Part shown: positions 10,057-22,004 of the stretch, piece after piece
Numbering within the stretch: the first letter of the stretch is position 1
Layout of the letters: each line of letters starts with the position of its first letter
The notes under the pieces: generated by a model
The model's database searches: none
What the model was told of the DNA's origin: nothing
The model's input: only the letters and a program-made list of their open reading frames with translations
Source: Dehalococcoidia bacterium
GTDB taxonomy: Bacteria > Chloroflexota > Dehalococcoidia > Dehalococcoidales > JAUXAP01
Length of the DNA: 49,076 nucleotides
Reading direction: 5' to 3'
Assembly: GCA_030619865.1 (NCBI GenBank)
Contig: JAUXAP010000005.1
Coordinates: 1 to 49,076, forward strand
Made by a program: the position numbers and the translations under genes

Positions 10057-10905
10057 ATGGAGAATACAGTTGACGGGCGTGATACTATAGCTCTTTATTC
10101 ACTTCTGGAGAAGGTATATCAAGACAGCGGGCACGATTTCAGAGGATATAAACGTGGAACGGTGACCCGTCGTCTAGAAGGGAGACTTTACACCACAGGA
10201 GCAAGAACATACCTAGACTACATGAAGTTTCTTGATGACCATCCCGAAGAGTATCAAAGGCTTGTCAATGCTCTTACCATAAAGATAAGTAGTTTCTTCA
10301 GGAGCCCATACGCCTTTCAGCAGGTAGCCAGTTTGGTGTTACCTGAGCTGGTGTCGCACAAAAAGGAGCGGGGAGAGCGAAGCTTAGGGTTTTGGAGCTC
10401 TGCCTGCGCCCGGGGAGAAGAGCCATACTCTATAGCCATACTGCTTGCCGAATTCCTAGGACACGAACTGAAGGACTTTGATGTATTAATCTATGCTACT
10501 GATGTTAGTCGGCAGGTTCTGAAAGAGGCGCAGGCAGGGATATACTCTCCACAGGATGTAGAAGGTCTGCCTTCAGCCATCCTGGAAAACTATTTTGCCC
10601 ACCGTGACCAATCATATGTAGTGAGAACTGACATCAGGCAAATGGTCAGCTTTTCTTATCTTGATTTGGTTTCAACTACAAAGCCGCCTTTTATGGGTGT
10701 TGATTGCATATTTTGCTGCAATGTCCTGATATATTTGCAAAGGCAGCTCCAGGAGAAGGTGCTGGGCATGCTGTATGATTCACTGGCTACCCCTGGCTAC
10801 CTGATTCTAGGCGAAGTGGAGACACCAACCAGTAGTCTGAATGAGAAATTGGAGTGCCTTGATACCAAGGCGAAGATATATAAGAAGGATAGAACGGGAG
10901 GATGA
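10057..10905 (+). CDS. CheR-type protein methyltransferase
   Basis: GYKRGTVTRRLEGRL, LTIKISSFFRSPYAF, WSSACARGEEPYSIAILL, IYATDVSRQVLKEAQAGIY, FCCNVLIYLQRQLQ. Confidence 0.9.
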   Translation: MENTVDGRDTIALYSLLEKVYQDSGHDFRGYKRGTVTRRLEGRLYTTGARTYLDYMKFLDDHPEEYQRLVNALTIKISSFFRSPYAFQQVASLVLPELVSHKKERGERSLGFWSSACARGEEPYSIAILLAEFLGHELKDFDVLIYATDVSRQVLKEAQAGIYSPQDVEGLPSAILENYFAHRDQSYVVRTDIRQMVSFSYLDLVSTTKPPFMGVDCIFCCNVLIYLQRQLQEKVLGMLYDSLATPGYLILGEVETPTSSLNEKLECLDTKAKIYKKDRTGG

Positions 10906-11291
10906 AAATGGAAGAAAAAGACAGAGAAATCATTATAGACGCAGGTAGATTGTATCTTGGTGAGGATAATATCCTATACACTACAGTAGTTGGAGAAGTT
11001 GATGAGAACACGGCAATTGCAATCCGTGAAGCTCACCTTAAATTTGTGGATATGGTTGAAGGAAAAGTTGATTTGTTAATAGATGCAAACAAAGCAGGAC
11101 AACCTTCATCAAGAGCTCGGAAGATAATTCAAGAAGGTGTTTTAAAATATGAAAAAACAGGGAAGGTTGCCCTTTTCGGAGCAAATCCAGTAGTAAGAGT
11201 GATTGCATCCTTTGTTATGGGGGTTACCAGAAAAAAAGATATGCGTTTTTTCAAGACAAAGGAAGAGGCTCTTACCTGGCTTAAGAAGTGA
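10902..11291 (+). CDS. SpoIIAA/STAS-like small protein
   Basis: 129 aa; VDLLIDANKAGQPSSRARKI, GKVALFGANPVVRVIASFVM, MRFFKTKEEALTWLK; ATGA overlap with cheR. Confidence 0.65.
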   Translation: MKMEEKDREIIIDAGRLYLGEDNILYTTVVGEVDENTAIAIREAHLKFVDMVEGKVDLLIDANKAGQPSSRARKIIQEGVLKYEKTGKVALFGANPVVRVIASFVMGVTRKKDMRFFKTKEEALTWLKK

Positions 11292-11318
11292 GACATGCAT
11301 ACCCTGAGGAGGCAAATG

Positions 11319-13520
11319 ATGGATAAGACAGCAGAAAAAGAGCGTATAGATGAGATGATTGAGGCTATTATAAAAGTGGCAAGGGGCGATTACTCTGCTC
11401 AGGTTGAACTTTCGGGTAAAAATGACGAGTTTGATTCACTGGCTATGGGCTTGAATATGATGGTTGACGACATCAGAGCAAGTGCGGAGGCGCTAAAAGA
11501 ATCTGAAGAAAAGTTCCGAACTTTTATGGAAACTGCAAGTGATTTAATGCATATTGCCGATAAAGATGGAAATATTACTTATGTGAACGAATCAATGGCT
11601 AGGACTTTAGGATACTCTAAAGAAGAGATGGTTGGAAAGCATGTTACCCAGTTTTTAAGTAAAGAAATTGTGGAAAAAGATTTCAAACCAAAGTGGGAGG
11701 AATTAATTGCCAAAGGGGACATTGCTCTTGAAGCTACTTGGGTAGCAAAAGATGGAAAGGAAATTTACGGTGAACAAAAGGTTGTTGCTATATATGATAG
11801 TGATGGCAAGTATTTAGGAAGCAGAGCAGTATTTCGTGACCTCACTGAGCGCAAGCGGATGGAGACTGAATTACGAAGCTCAGAGGAGCGGCTAAGGATT
11901 TTATTTGAATTTGCCCCAGATGCTTATTATTTAAGTGACTTAAAAGGTAACTTTGTCGATGGCAATAGGGCTGCAGAGGAAATAACCGGTTACAAGAGGG
12001 AAAAATTAATTGGGAAGAGCTTTTTAAAACTGCACTTGCTACAACCAAAACAAATCCCAAAAGCGGCTGCGCTTTTAGCCAAAAATGCTCTGGGGCGAGC
12101 CACTGGCCCGGATGAATTTATTCTAAATCGGAAAGACGGCAGCCAGTTTTTAGTGGAAATAAGGACATTCCCGGTAAAGATTCAAGGTAGAACTTTGGTG
12201 TTGGGCATTGCCCGCGACATCACCGAGCGTAAGCGGGCAGAGGAGGCGCTGCGGGAGTCCGAACAGAAATTCAGGAGCCTTGCCGAACAGTCCCCAAACA
12301 TGATTTACATTAATAACAAGGGCAGAGTAGTGTATGCCAATAAGAAATGCGAAGAGATTATGGGATACAAAAGGGAAGAGTTTTACTCCCCTGATTTTAA
12401 CTTCCTTGCCTTGATCGCCCCAGAATATGTGGATTTAGTAAAGGCAAGTCTCAGCAAGCACATGAGGGGTGAAGAGGTCGCTCCATACGAATGCGCACTT
12501 ATCACCAAAGAAGGTAAAAGAATCGAGGTAATAGAAACGACAACGTTGATAACATATGAAGGAGACAGCGTCATCCTTGGAGTAATAACCGACATCACCG
12601 AGCGCAAGCGGGCAGAGCAGGAACTTCAAGAAAAGAATGAGCAACTGGATGCCCAGAATGAGGAGCTTCAGTCGCAAGCTGAGGAACTGATGGCACAACA
12701 GCAGGAACTTCAGGAAAAGAATGAGCAATTAGATACCCAGAATGAGGAGCTCCAGGTGCAGGGTGAGGAACTGATGGCACAACAGCAGGAACTTATGGAT
12801 AAGACCAGGGAGGTGGAAGAGGCAAACCGGTTAAAGTCTGAATTTCTGGCTAACATGTCTCACGAGTTGCGCACCCCGCTCAATGTTGTCATCGGTTTTT
12901 CTGAGTTGATGGCAGATGAGGTGCCTGGAAAGATTAATAACGAGCAGAGGCAGTGGCTTAATGACATCCTGAACAGTGGCCGGCACCTGCTGAACCTGAT
13001 TAACGAAGTTCTTGACCTGTCTAAGATAGAATCGGGCAGGATGAAGTTCAGGCTGACAGATATTGCCCTGGCCGGTGTCATACAATCGTTAACCAGAACT
13101 ATGGTACCCGTACTCACACCCAGAAAGCAAAGCCTTGATATTGAGGTGGAAAAGGGGCTTCCCCTAGTTCATGCTAATAAAGCCAAAGTAAGACAGGTGC
13201 TCCTTAATCTAGTGGACAATGCGTCTAAGTTTACCCCGGAGGGAGGCAAGCTGAAGATTGAGGCAGTGAGGGCAGGTGATTGGTGTCAGGTTAGCGTGGT
13301 TGATAATGGTATTGGTATCGGGAAGGAGGACCAAAAAAGGATATTTGAACCTTTTCACCAGCTAGACAACCCGCTAGCCAAAGAAAAGAGCGGCACTGGG
13401 CTAGGACTGGCCCTTGTCAAACAAATCATAGAAAGGCACGGCGGGCGAATTTGGGTAGAGAGTGAGTATGGAAAGGGTAGCCGGTTTATCTTTACCCTCC
13501 CCTTGGCAACAGCCAGTTAG
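11319..13520 (+). CDS. Cytoplasmic sensor histidine kinase: HAMP-like, three PAS domains, duplicated coiled coil, HisKA, HATPase_c
   Basis: [31 protein letters not shown]; three (R/D)ITERKR PAS linkers; [55 protein letters not shown] at 11319 is preceded by GAGGAGG; ORF track start is 11295. Confidence 0.93.
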   Translation: MDKTAEKERIDEMIEAIIKVARGDYSAQVELSGKNDEFDSLAMGLNMMVDDIRASAEALKESEEKFRTFMETASDLMHIADKDGNITYVNESMARTLGYSKEEMVGKHVTQFLSKEIVEKDFKPKWEELIAKGDIALEATWVAKDGKEIYGEQKVVAIYDSDGKYLGSRAVFRDLTERKRMETELRSSEERLRILFEFAPDAYYLSDLKGNFVDGNRAAEEITGYKREKLIGKSFLKLHLLQPKQIPKAAALLAKNALGRATGPDEFILNRKDGSQFLVEIRTFPVKIQGRTLVLGIARDITERKRAEEALRESEQKFRSLAEQSPNMIYINNKGRVVYANKKCEEIMGYKREEFYSPDFNFLALIAPEYVDLVKASLSKHMRGEEVAPYECALITKEGKRIEVIETTTLITYEGDSVILGVITDITERKRAEQELQEKNEQLDAQNEELQSQAEELMAQQQELQEKNEQLDTQNEELQVQGEELMAQQQELMDKTREVEEANRLKSEFLANMSHELRTPLNVVIGFSELMADEVPGKINNEQRQWLNDILNSGRHLLNLINEVLDLSKIESGRMKFRLTDIALAGVIQSLTRTMVPVLTPRKQSLDIEVEKGLPLVHANKAKVRQVLLNLVDNASKFTPEGGKLKIEAVRAGDWCQVSVVDNGIGIGKEDQKRIFEPFHQLDNPLAKEKSGTGLGLALVKQIIERHGGRIWVESEYGKGSRFIFTLPLATAS
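12621..12788 (+). repeat. Tandem 84-bp (28-aa) duplication within the histidine kinase coiled coil
   Basis: [28 protein letters not shown] / [28 protein letters not shown]; units 12621-12704 and 12705-12788. Confidence 0.9.
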
Positions 13521-13546
13521 CCATACCCAAGGAATAGAAACAGGTA

Positions 13547-13945
13547 ATGCAAGAAAAGATATTGATAGTAGAAGACAACCCTCAAAATATGAAGTTGATT
13601 GAAATGACCCTTAGAGGCAAGGGCTACACTTTGCTCAAAGCAGCTGACGGAGAAGAGGCGCTGGATATGGCTATGAGAGAGCAACCAGACCTCATCATAA
13701 TGGACATGCAGCTTCCCAAATTGAATGGGCTTGAGGTAACCAAGCGACTTAGGAAGACCTCGGCATTCAGCCACACCCCCATTATTGCCCTTACCGCCTA
13801 TGCTATGAAGGGAGACGAGGAGAAGTTTATTAACGGCGGGTGCGATGCCTATGTATCAAAGCCCATTAATACCCGTGAACTGCCCGGAATGATTGCTGAG
13901 ATGTTGCGACAACGGCAAAAAGGTAACCCTTTGGATAAATGGTGA
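13547..13945 (+). CDS. Single-domain response regulator (CheY/DivK-like)
   Basis: ILIVEDNPQNMKLIEMTL, PDLIIMDMQLPKLNG, HTPIIALTAYAMKGDEEKF, CDAYVSKPIN. Confidence 0.92.
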   Translation: MQEKILIVEDNPQNMKLIEMTLRGKGYTLLKAADGEEALDMAMREQPDLIIMDMQLPKLNGLEVTKRLRKTSAFSHTPIIALTAYAMKGDEEKFINGGCDAYVSKPINTRELPGMIAEMLRQRQKGNPLDKW

Positions 13946-14652
13946 CGCCAGTGGGAAAGAAAGTTCTTGTAATTGATGATGACTCAGCCTTTGTGAGTCT
14001 GGTTGAGCAGGTTCTTACTCAAAAAGAATACGAGGTGCTCAAGGCCAGCAATGGACAGGAAGGGCTGCGGCTCTTGTTTAACCAGAGGCCGGATATAGTA
14101 CTTCTGGATATAGTCATGCCTGGGATGGATGGTTGGCAAACCTGTCAGCGTATCCGCGATATCTCCGATATGCCCATAATCATACTCACTGGTAAGCAGA
14201 GAGCTGAGGAAGATATAGTGCGTGGACTTGACTACGGAGCTGATGAGTACCTCCTTAAACCGGTGGGGAACAAGGAGCTGGTGGCGAGAGTACGGGCAGT
14301 ATTGCGACGCGCTGAGTTGGCCCCTTCGGTGGAGACGAAGAGGGAGGTTACCTATAGTGATGGCTTTCTCACGGTGAATGTTGCTGAGAGGAAGGTTATA
14401 GTGGGTGGAAAACGAGTGAAACTGACCCCGAGAGAGTTTCGCCTGTTTGCCCTCTTGGTAGAGAATGCTGGCCGTATTCTTACCCACAAGCAGGTCTTGG
14501 AAAAGGTGTGGGGCTGGGAATACACTGATGACCTTGATTATGTGCGCATCTATATTTCCCATTTACGTCAGAAGATAGAACCAGACTCTACCAAACCCAA
14601 ATATATTCTAACTGAACCCGGGGTCGGCTACTACTTCCAAAAGTCTGGTTGA
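13939..14652 (+). CDS. OmpR/PhoB-family response regulator
   Basis: VLVIDDDSAFVSLVEQVL, DIVLLDIVMPGMDGW, ADEYLLKPVGNKELVARVRAVLRR; wHTH LTPREFRLFALLVENAGRILTHKQVLEKVWG. Confidence 0.93.
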   Translation: MVTPVGKKVLVIDDDSAFVSLVEQVLTQKEYEVLKASNGQEGLRLLFNQRPDIVLLDIVMPGMDGWQTCQRIRDISDMPIIILTGKQRAEEDIVRGLDYGADEYLLKPVGNKELVARVRAVLRRAELAPSVETKREVTYSDGFLTVNVAERKVIVGGKRVKLTPREFRLFALLVENAGRILTHKQVLEKVWGWEYTDDLDYVRIYISHLRQKIEPDSTKPKYILTEPGVGYYFQKSG

Positions 14653-14668
14653 CAATTGGTCATTTCTG

Positions 14669-14743
14669 TGGAGCCAGCGAATGGATTCGAACCATCGACC
14701 TGCGGTTTACGAAACCGCTGCTCTCCCCCTGAGCTACGCTGGC
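14669..14743 (-). tRNA. tRNA-Thr(CGT), 3' CCA encoded
   Basis: GCCAGCG TA GCTC AGGGGGA GAGC A GCGGT TTCGTAA ACCGC AGGTC GATGG TTCGAAT CCATT CGCTGGC T CCA; full cloverleaf by eye. Confidence 0.93.
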
Positions 14744-14796
14744 TTTACCAAAGTATAACACAAAATAGCGCTCTCCTTTAATATCTCGGTTGATAC

Positions 14797-14826
14797 TTGT
14801 CGCTGACGCTTAAATAGGCGTATAAT
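14797..14826 (+). promoter_or_regulatory. Candidate sigma70 promoter upstream of ribF
   Basis: TTGTCG (14797-14802), 18-nt spacer, TATAAT (14821-14826). Confidence 0.4.
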
Positions 14827-14946
14827 AGTATTAAAGTGTTTCAACTATGAGATAACCACTGGGGTTCTATTAAATCTTCCCTTATTTATTGGTTCATTGG
14901 CTATCTAGTATAATATCCTATTAGTACTTGCTTGAGGAAAGGAGTT

Positions 14947-15879
14947 ATGCAGGTAGAGAAAGAGTTAGCTGAGTTATCACCTAGGAAAGATATGCTCCTA
15001 GCCATTGGGGTTTTCGATGGGGTTCACCTCGGTCACAAATTTCTGATTTCACAGCTAACAGAGCATGCCAAGCAGCAGAATTTGCTTAGTGGAGTGGTAA
15101 CCTTTGGCCAGCATCCTCAAGAAGTACTATCACCCCAGACTAAGCTGCCCTTCTTAACTAGCCTCGCAGAAAAAACCAATCTTCTCAAAAATGAAGGTGT
15201 TGAAGCTGTCATTACCTTGTCCTTCAGCCGTGAGTTAGCTCAGCTCAGCGCTCGCCAATTCGTCAGTCTGCTAAAGAAATACCTCAGAATGCGAGGCATG
15301 GTAATCGGACCTGACTTTGCTTTAGGCCGGGATAGAGAGGGCAACGCTAATAACCTCCGCACATTGGGGCAGGATATGGACTTCAGTGTAACCGTAATAC
15401 CCCCTATAATAGTAAACGGTGAAGTAGCAAGTAGCACTGCTATCAGGAATGCTCTAGCTGACGGGGATATGAAAAAGGCGCGTAATTTGGTAGGTCGTTC
15501 TTTTAGCCTTCAGGGACGTGTAACCACTGGTGTCGGCCGAGGCACAGAGTTAGGCTTCCCCACGGCTAATCTGGATGTAGACTTAGAGCAAGCCCTTCCT
15601 GCAGAAGGCGTTTATGCCACTTGGGCATATATTGGTGACAAAGCCTACCAATCAGTGACCAATATTGGCCAGCACCCTACTTTCGGTGGCGGCGGGCGCA
15701 CTGTAGAAGTTTATGTTTTTGACTACCATGGTGACCTATATGGGCGTGACCTAAAAATTGATATTATAGAGCGACTTCGTGATGAGATAAAATTTGATTC
15801 TACGGAGGCACTAAAGAAACAGATAACAGAGGATATAAAACAAGGTAGAACTGTGCTAAACTCGCAGAGTAGGGAATAA
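14947..15879 (+). CDS. ribF: Bifunctional riboflavin kinase/FAD synthetase
   Basis: AIGVFDGVHLGHKFLI, VVTFGQHPQEVL, IGPDFALGRDREGN, VASSTAIRNAL, GRGTELGFPTANL. ATG at 14947 has a GAGGAAAGGAG Shine-Dalgarno. Confidence 0.93.
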   Translation: MQVEKELAELSPRKDMLLAIGVFDGVHLGHKFLISQLTEHAKQQNLLSGVVTFGQHPQEVLSPQTKLPFLTSLAEKTNLLKNEGVEAVITLSFSRELAQLSARQFVSLLKKYLRMRGMVIGPDFALGRDREGNANNLRTLGQDMDFSVTVIPPIIVNGEVASSTAIRNALADGDMKKARNLVGRSFSLQGRVTTGVGRGTELGFPTANLDVDLEQALPAEGVYATWAYIGDKAYQSVTNIGQHPTFGGGGRTVEVYVFDYHGDLYGRDLKIDIIERLRDEIKFDSTEALKKQITEDIKQGRTVLNSQSRE

Positions 15880-15881
15880 AT

Positions 15882-17183
15882 ATGGATACAGGTGGAAAGT
15901 TTATGACCAATCAGGATATGAGCCGTTTACTCAAGCGGGGGGTAGCTGAAATCATTATTGAAGAAGAGCTGATAAAGCTACTACGCTCAGGCAAAAAACT
16001 GCGCCTGAAAGAGGGCTTCGACCCCAGTTTCCCCGATATTCACCTCGGGCACATGGTAACGTTGAGAAAGCTACGCCAATTTCAGGAGCTGGGGCATCAA
16101 GTTGTCCTCATTGTTGGCGACTGGACGGCCCAGATTGGTGACCCCAGTGGTGTTTCTGTTACCCGACCTATGTTATCTGCGGAAGAGGTTAAGGCTAACG
16201 CCGAAACCTATATGAAGCAGTTCTTCAAGGTGGTTGATAAAAAGAAGACAGAGGTGAGATGGCAAAGTGAGTGGTTTGGTAAGTTTACCCTCGCTGATGT
16301 AATTCAGCTCACCAGTAAGTTTACTGTTGCCCAATTAATGGCGAGGGAAGACTTCAGTAGCAGGTATAGTGCTGGGCGACCTATAGCTGTGACTGAATTA
16401 CTCTACCCATTGCTTCAAGCCTATGACTCGGTAGCGATACAGGCTGATGTTGAGTTTGGCGGTACTGACCAGAAGTTCAATTTGCTGGTGGGTAGGGAGC
16501 TTCAATCTATGGTGGGGCAGCATCCCCAGCAGCTCTTTTTAGTTCCCCTTCTTATCGGCACCGATGGTAGTCAAAAGATGAGCAAAAGCCTGGGCAACTA
16601 TATTGGTGTTGCTGAGCCGCCCGATGAAATTTATGGCAAGGTAATGTCTATTCCTGATAGCCTTATCCTGCAATACTTTGAATTAGTGACTGATGTTCCT
16701 GATGAGGAAGTAGGGGAATTCAGACAAGCGCTCAAGGGTGAAACCATTAATCCTATGACGCTCAAGAAGCGGCTGGCCAGAGAGATTGTGGCCTCGCTTT
16801 ATAGTCAAAAGAAGGCTACTGAAGCTGAGGAGCACTTTACTAGGGTATTTCAAAAAAAGGAGTTGCCTGAGGAAATACGGCAAGTAAAGATGACTCCAGA
16901 ATTGCTAAAAAAAATAAAGGCTAGCACATTTAGAGAGAATGGAATGTTGGGTAGCATTAGAGAGGTCGGCAAGCCTGAGACTGAGGAATGGATTGTACCA
17001 GTTCCTCTGCTGTTATGTGAGATAGGCCTAGCTAAAAGTCGTAGTGATGCTAAGCGTCTTATAGCACAAGAGTCTGTTCACATAGATAAAAAGACAATTT
17101 ATGAGACAAAGGGTAATATCAAGATAGGCAGCGTCATCAAGGTAGGCAAACGGCGTTTTGTGAAACTGGTTAGTCCTGATTAA
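15882..17183 (+). CDS. tyrS: Tyrosyl-tRNA synthetase
   Basis: LKEGFDPSFPDIHLGHMVTL HIGH region, FGGTDQKFNLLVGR, QKMSKSLGNYIGV, C-terminal S4-like domain. Confidence 0.94.
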   Translation: MDTGGKFMTNQDMSRLLKRGVAEIIIEEELIKLLRSGKKLRLKEGFDPSFPDIHLGHMVTLRKLRQFQELGHQVVLIVGDWTAQIGDPSGVSVTRPMLSAEEVKANAETYMKQFFKVVDKKKTEVRWQSEWFGKFTLADVIQLTSKFTVAQLMAREDFSSRYSAGRPIAVTELLYPLLQAYDSVAIQADVEFGGTDQKFNLLVGRELQSMVGQHPQQLFLVPLLIGTDGSQKMSKSLGNYIGVAEPPDEIYGKVMSIPDSLILQYFELVTDVPDEEVGEFRQALKGETINPMTLKKRLAREIVASLYSQKKATEAEEHFTRVFQKKELPEEIRQVKMTPELLKKIKASTFRENGMLGSIREVGKPETEEWIVPVPLLLCEIGLAKSRSDAKRLIAQESVHIDKKTIYETKGNIKIGSVIKVGKRRFVKLVSPD

Positions 17184-17334
17184 AAGGTAGGTAAACGCCG
17201 CTGGCGTAAAATTAAGATGGTTCTCCCAACTATACCTGGCACTGATTGAGACTGATACGCGGGCATAGTTGACACTGGTGTGCTTCCCAACCGCGCCAGC
17301 TCTAGCTATCATAGCAACAAACTGATAAGGGGGC

Positions 17335-18132
17335 ATGATTGTGAAATTTGATAATAAAGTGGCTATTGTCACCGGGGGTGGAGTAGGTATAGGTGAGGCT
17401 ATTTCCTTGGCTTTTGCTTCCGAAGGAGCGGCAGTAGTGGTAGCAGCCCGTACATTACCTAGGTTAAAGGCAGTAGTTGAGAAGATTAAGTCTGGAGGGG
17501 GAAAGGCAACAGCTATACAAACTGACGTTTCTGACGAGGGTCAAGTAAAAAGGATGGTGGCCCAGACTCTTAGTGAATATGGGCAGGTTGATATACTGGT
17601 CAATAATAGCGGCATTATGGGACCTACTGCTAGTGTGGTCGATATCAAATTAGAGGACTGGAATGAGGTACTGGCCATAAATCTTACTGGAGCCATGCTC
17701 TGCTCAAGAGAGGTGCTGAAGAGTATGGTCACTCGCCAAAGGGGTAATATTCTCAATATCTCCTCAAGGGCAGGTCAAAAGGGATTCCCGATGAGGAGTC
17801 CATATTGCGTCTCCAAATGGGGCATGATTGGGTTCACCCAGACTTTAGCTATGGAGGTGGGAAGGTATAATATTCGCGTCAACTGCATATCCCCTGGTCG
17901 TACCGAAGGAGAACGCATTGAAAATGTAAGGAAAGCCAGGGCTGAAGCTGCGGGCCTTACTTATGAGGAGATACTAAACAGAGAGAGAGCCACTACTACC
18001 TCTCCGCTGGGGAGAATAACAGTCACTACTGACGAGGTAGCTAATACTGCTGTATTTCTAGTCTCAGACGAATCTGGTGGTATCACCGGCGAAAACATTA
18101 GTGTCAGTGCCGGTACAGCGTTACAAACATAA
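17335..18132 (+). CDS. Short-chain dehydrogenase/reductase
   Basis: VAIVTGGGVGIGEAIS, DILVNNSGIMG, SPYCVSKWGMIGFTQTLAMEVGRYNIRVNCISPG. Confidence 0.9.
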   Translation: MIVKFDNKVAIVTGGGVGIGEAISLAFASEGAAVVVAARTLPRLKAVVEKIKSGGGKATAIQTDVSDEGQVKRMVAQTLSEYGQVDILVNNSGIMGPTASVVDIKLEDWNEVLAINLTGAMLCSREVLKSMVTRQRGNILNISSRAGQKGFPMRSPYCVSKWGMIGFTQTLAMEVGRYNIRVNCISPGRTEGERIENVRKARAEAAGLTYEEILNRERATTTSPLGRITVTTDEVANTAVFLVSDESGGITGENISVSAGTALQT

Positions 18133-18190
18133 GCCATAAAATCTGACTCACAAGTTTCAGCGTGAGTTTAGGAGCATGGCTATGCAATGA

Positions 18191-19195
18191 TTAGTCCAGC
18201 CCGAGCAATCGGCACAGCTCGTCTGACGTATATTTACCTGGTAGTTCACGTTTGGCTGCCATCTCTTGCGAGATGCGCACCAGTGCTTCGTTGACTGGTG
18301 CCTGCCTCCCCAGTCGCTTGGCCAATCGCACAATCTCCCCATTGAAGAAATCAGTCTCGATAGTGCCCTGCTGGCGAGTCAGGCTCTGCCAGGCTGAGCC
18401 TTGTGCCTCAACATCCAGACTTTTACGCTGTTGAACTTGCGCAGCTCTCTCGGGCCACTGCTTTGTCAGTTCCTCTTGCGATATCCATTTGATACCCGCT
18501 TGGGCAAGAATCTCTCGTGCTTCCTGCCGTGTCGTCTTGATGATGTGATTACTCTCATCTACCTTCTCATTGATGATAGCACTGATGGCGTTACCCAGAT
18601 TGAGCACCAATTTACCCCACTTGTGGGACATTATGTCTGATGTGACCAGGACAAGGAATCCAGCGGCACGCAGGTTCGCTGCCATAGTCTCGACTAGGTC
18701 ATCCGTGCCCGTGGGATAACGCCCCATAACGAGCTGACCCGGTGGGTCGTAGCGAACTATTACTTCGCCATTGGTAAGAAACACAACGCCCACATGTACC
18801 GTGACTCCGTAGACCTTCGGAAAGTACTGAGTGGCGACCTCCTCGTTCGGTACCCCATTTTGGAAGCAAAAGATGGGCACTTCTTCCGTCACCGTGCGCA
18901 GAGCACGGAGCGCCTCATCCGTATTCTGGCTCTTTACGCAGAGGAAGGCCACATCATTCGGCTTAAAGTCGATCTGGTCAGGGGCGGTAACCGCCGGCAG
19001 TTGCAGGATATGGGTGCCGGTAGGTGTGATAAGCCGCAAGCCGTGTTCACGAATGGCATTCACGTGACCGGGCCGTCCGATCAAAATCACATCGTTACCT
19101 GTGCGTGCCAGATGTCCACCCACCACACCCCCAATTGCCCCTGCTCCGTAGATAATTATTCGCCTGCTGTGGTTACTCTCGGTCAATCCACTCAT
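18191..19195 (-). CDS. Ketopantoate reductase family protein (ApbA/PanE)
   Basis: IIYGAGAIGGVVGGHLARTGNDVILIGR, FQNGVPNEE, KLVLNLGNAISAI, ETDFFNGEIVRLAKRLG. Confidence 0.88.
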   Translation of the reverse strand: MSGLTESNHSRRIIIYGAGAIGGVVGGHLARTGNDVILIGRPGHVNAIREHGLRLITPTGTHILQLPAVTAPDQIDFKPNDVAFLCVKSQNTDEALRALRTVTEEVPIFCFQNGVPNEEVATQYFPKVYGVTVHVGVVFLTNGEVIVRYDPPGQLVMGRYPTGTDDLVETMAANLRAAGFLVLVTSDIMSHKWGKLVLNLGNAISAIINEKVDESNHIIKTTRQEAREILAQAGIKWISQEELTKQWPERAAQVQQRKSLDVEAQGSAWQSLTRQQGTIETDFFNGEIVRLAKRLGRQAPVNEALVRISQEMAAKRELPGKYTSDELCRLLGLD

Positions 19196-19329
19196 CGCCC
19201 TTTCTCCTTTGCTCTTAATCTTACCAGCAAGAAGTCTGCTGTTTCAATCTCCATAGTATCAATAGTCTCTAACCCTCATATTATACCCGTTTATCTTTTG
19301 CGTAGCTATAAACTCTGATATACTTATAG

Positions 19330-21399
<2,070 letters not shown>

Positions 21400-21401
21400 A
21401 T

Positions 21402-21983
21402 ATGAAGTTAATTGTTGGCTTAGGTAATCCGGGGCGGAGCTATGTTCATAACCGCCATAATGCAGGCTTTATCTGCCTTAACTATTTTGCCAGAATGCAG
21501 GGCATCCGATTTGATAAGAAGCAGAGCCGAGCCCGAACTGGCTTAGGTGAGGTCGCTGGCAATGAGGTGGTAGTAGCTAAGCCCCAAACCTATATGAACC
21601 TGAGTGGTCAATCGGTTAGTCGGCTGGTAAAGAAATTTGATATCAATCTTGATAACCTTCTTGTCGTTCATGATGATCTTGATCTCCCCTTGGGTAAAAT
21701 TCGCATCCGCCAGGGCGGTGGTTCTGGTGGACACAAAGGGGTTAATTCCATCATTACTGAGTTGGGAAGCTGCGATTTTCTCCGCATTCGGGTAGGCATC
21801 GGACGACCAACCACCAGTGAAGGCTCTACTGAAGTCAGTGAAGATGATATTATTGCTTATGTGCTCAGTGATTTCACTGCGGAGGAAAAGCAGACCATCA
21901 CCAAGGTCATACCTGGGGTGAGCGAAGCTATCTATTGCCTCCTCACCGAGGGTCTGACGGCAGCTATGAATAAGTATAATTAG
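21402..21983 (+). CDS. pth: Peptidyl-tRNA hydrolase
   Basis: MKLIVGLGNPGRSYVHNRHNAGFICL, KPQTYMNLSGQSV, VVHDDLDLPLGKIRIRQGGGSGGHKGVNSI. Confidence 0.95.
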   Translation: MKLIVGLGNPGRSYVHNRHNAGFICLNYFARMQGIRFDKKQSRARTGLGEVAGNEVVVAKPQTYMNLSGQSVSRLVKKFDINLDNLLVVHDDLDLPLGKIRIRQGGGSGGHKGVNSIITELGSCDFLRIRVGIGRPTTSEGSTEVSEDDIIAYVLSDFTAEEKQTITKVIPGVSEAIYCLLTEGLTAAMNKYN

Positions 21984-22004
21984 AGAAAGTATGAGAGAGA
22001 CTTT

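Noticed and set aside
12383-13117. Minus-strand ORFs including a proline-rich repetitive one (12595-12780)
   Set aside because: The apparent Pro/His repeats are the antisense reading of the duplicated kinase coiled coil.
13984-14562. 192-aa minus-strand ORF opposite the OmpR regulator
   Set aside because: Complete overlap with a convincing response regulator and no motif support.
17184-17334. Hairpin ACGCC-GCT-GGCGT and other short inverted repeats after tyrS
   Set aside because: Stem is only 5 bp with no U-tract on the plus strand; too weak to call a terminator.
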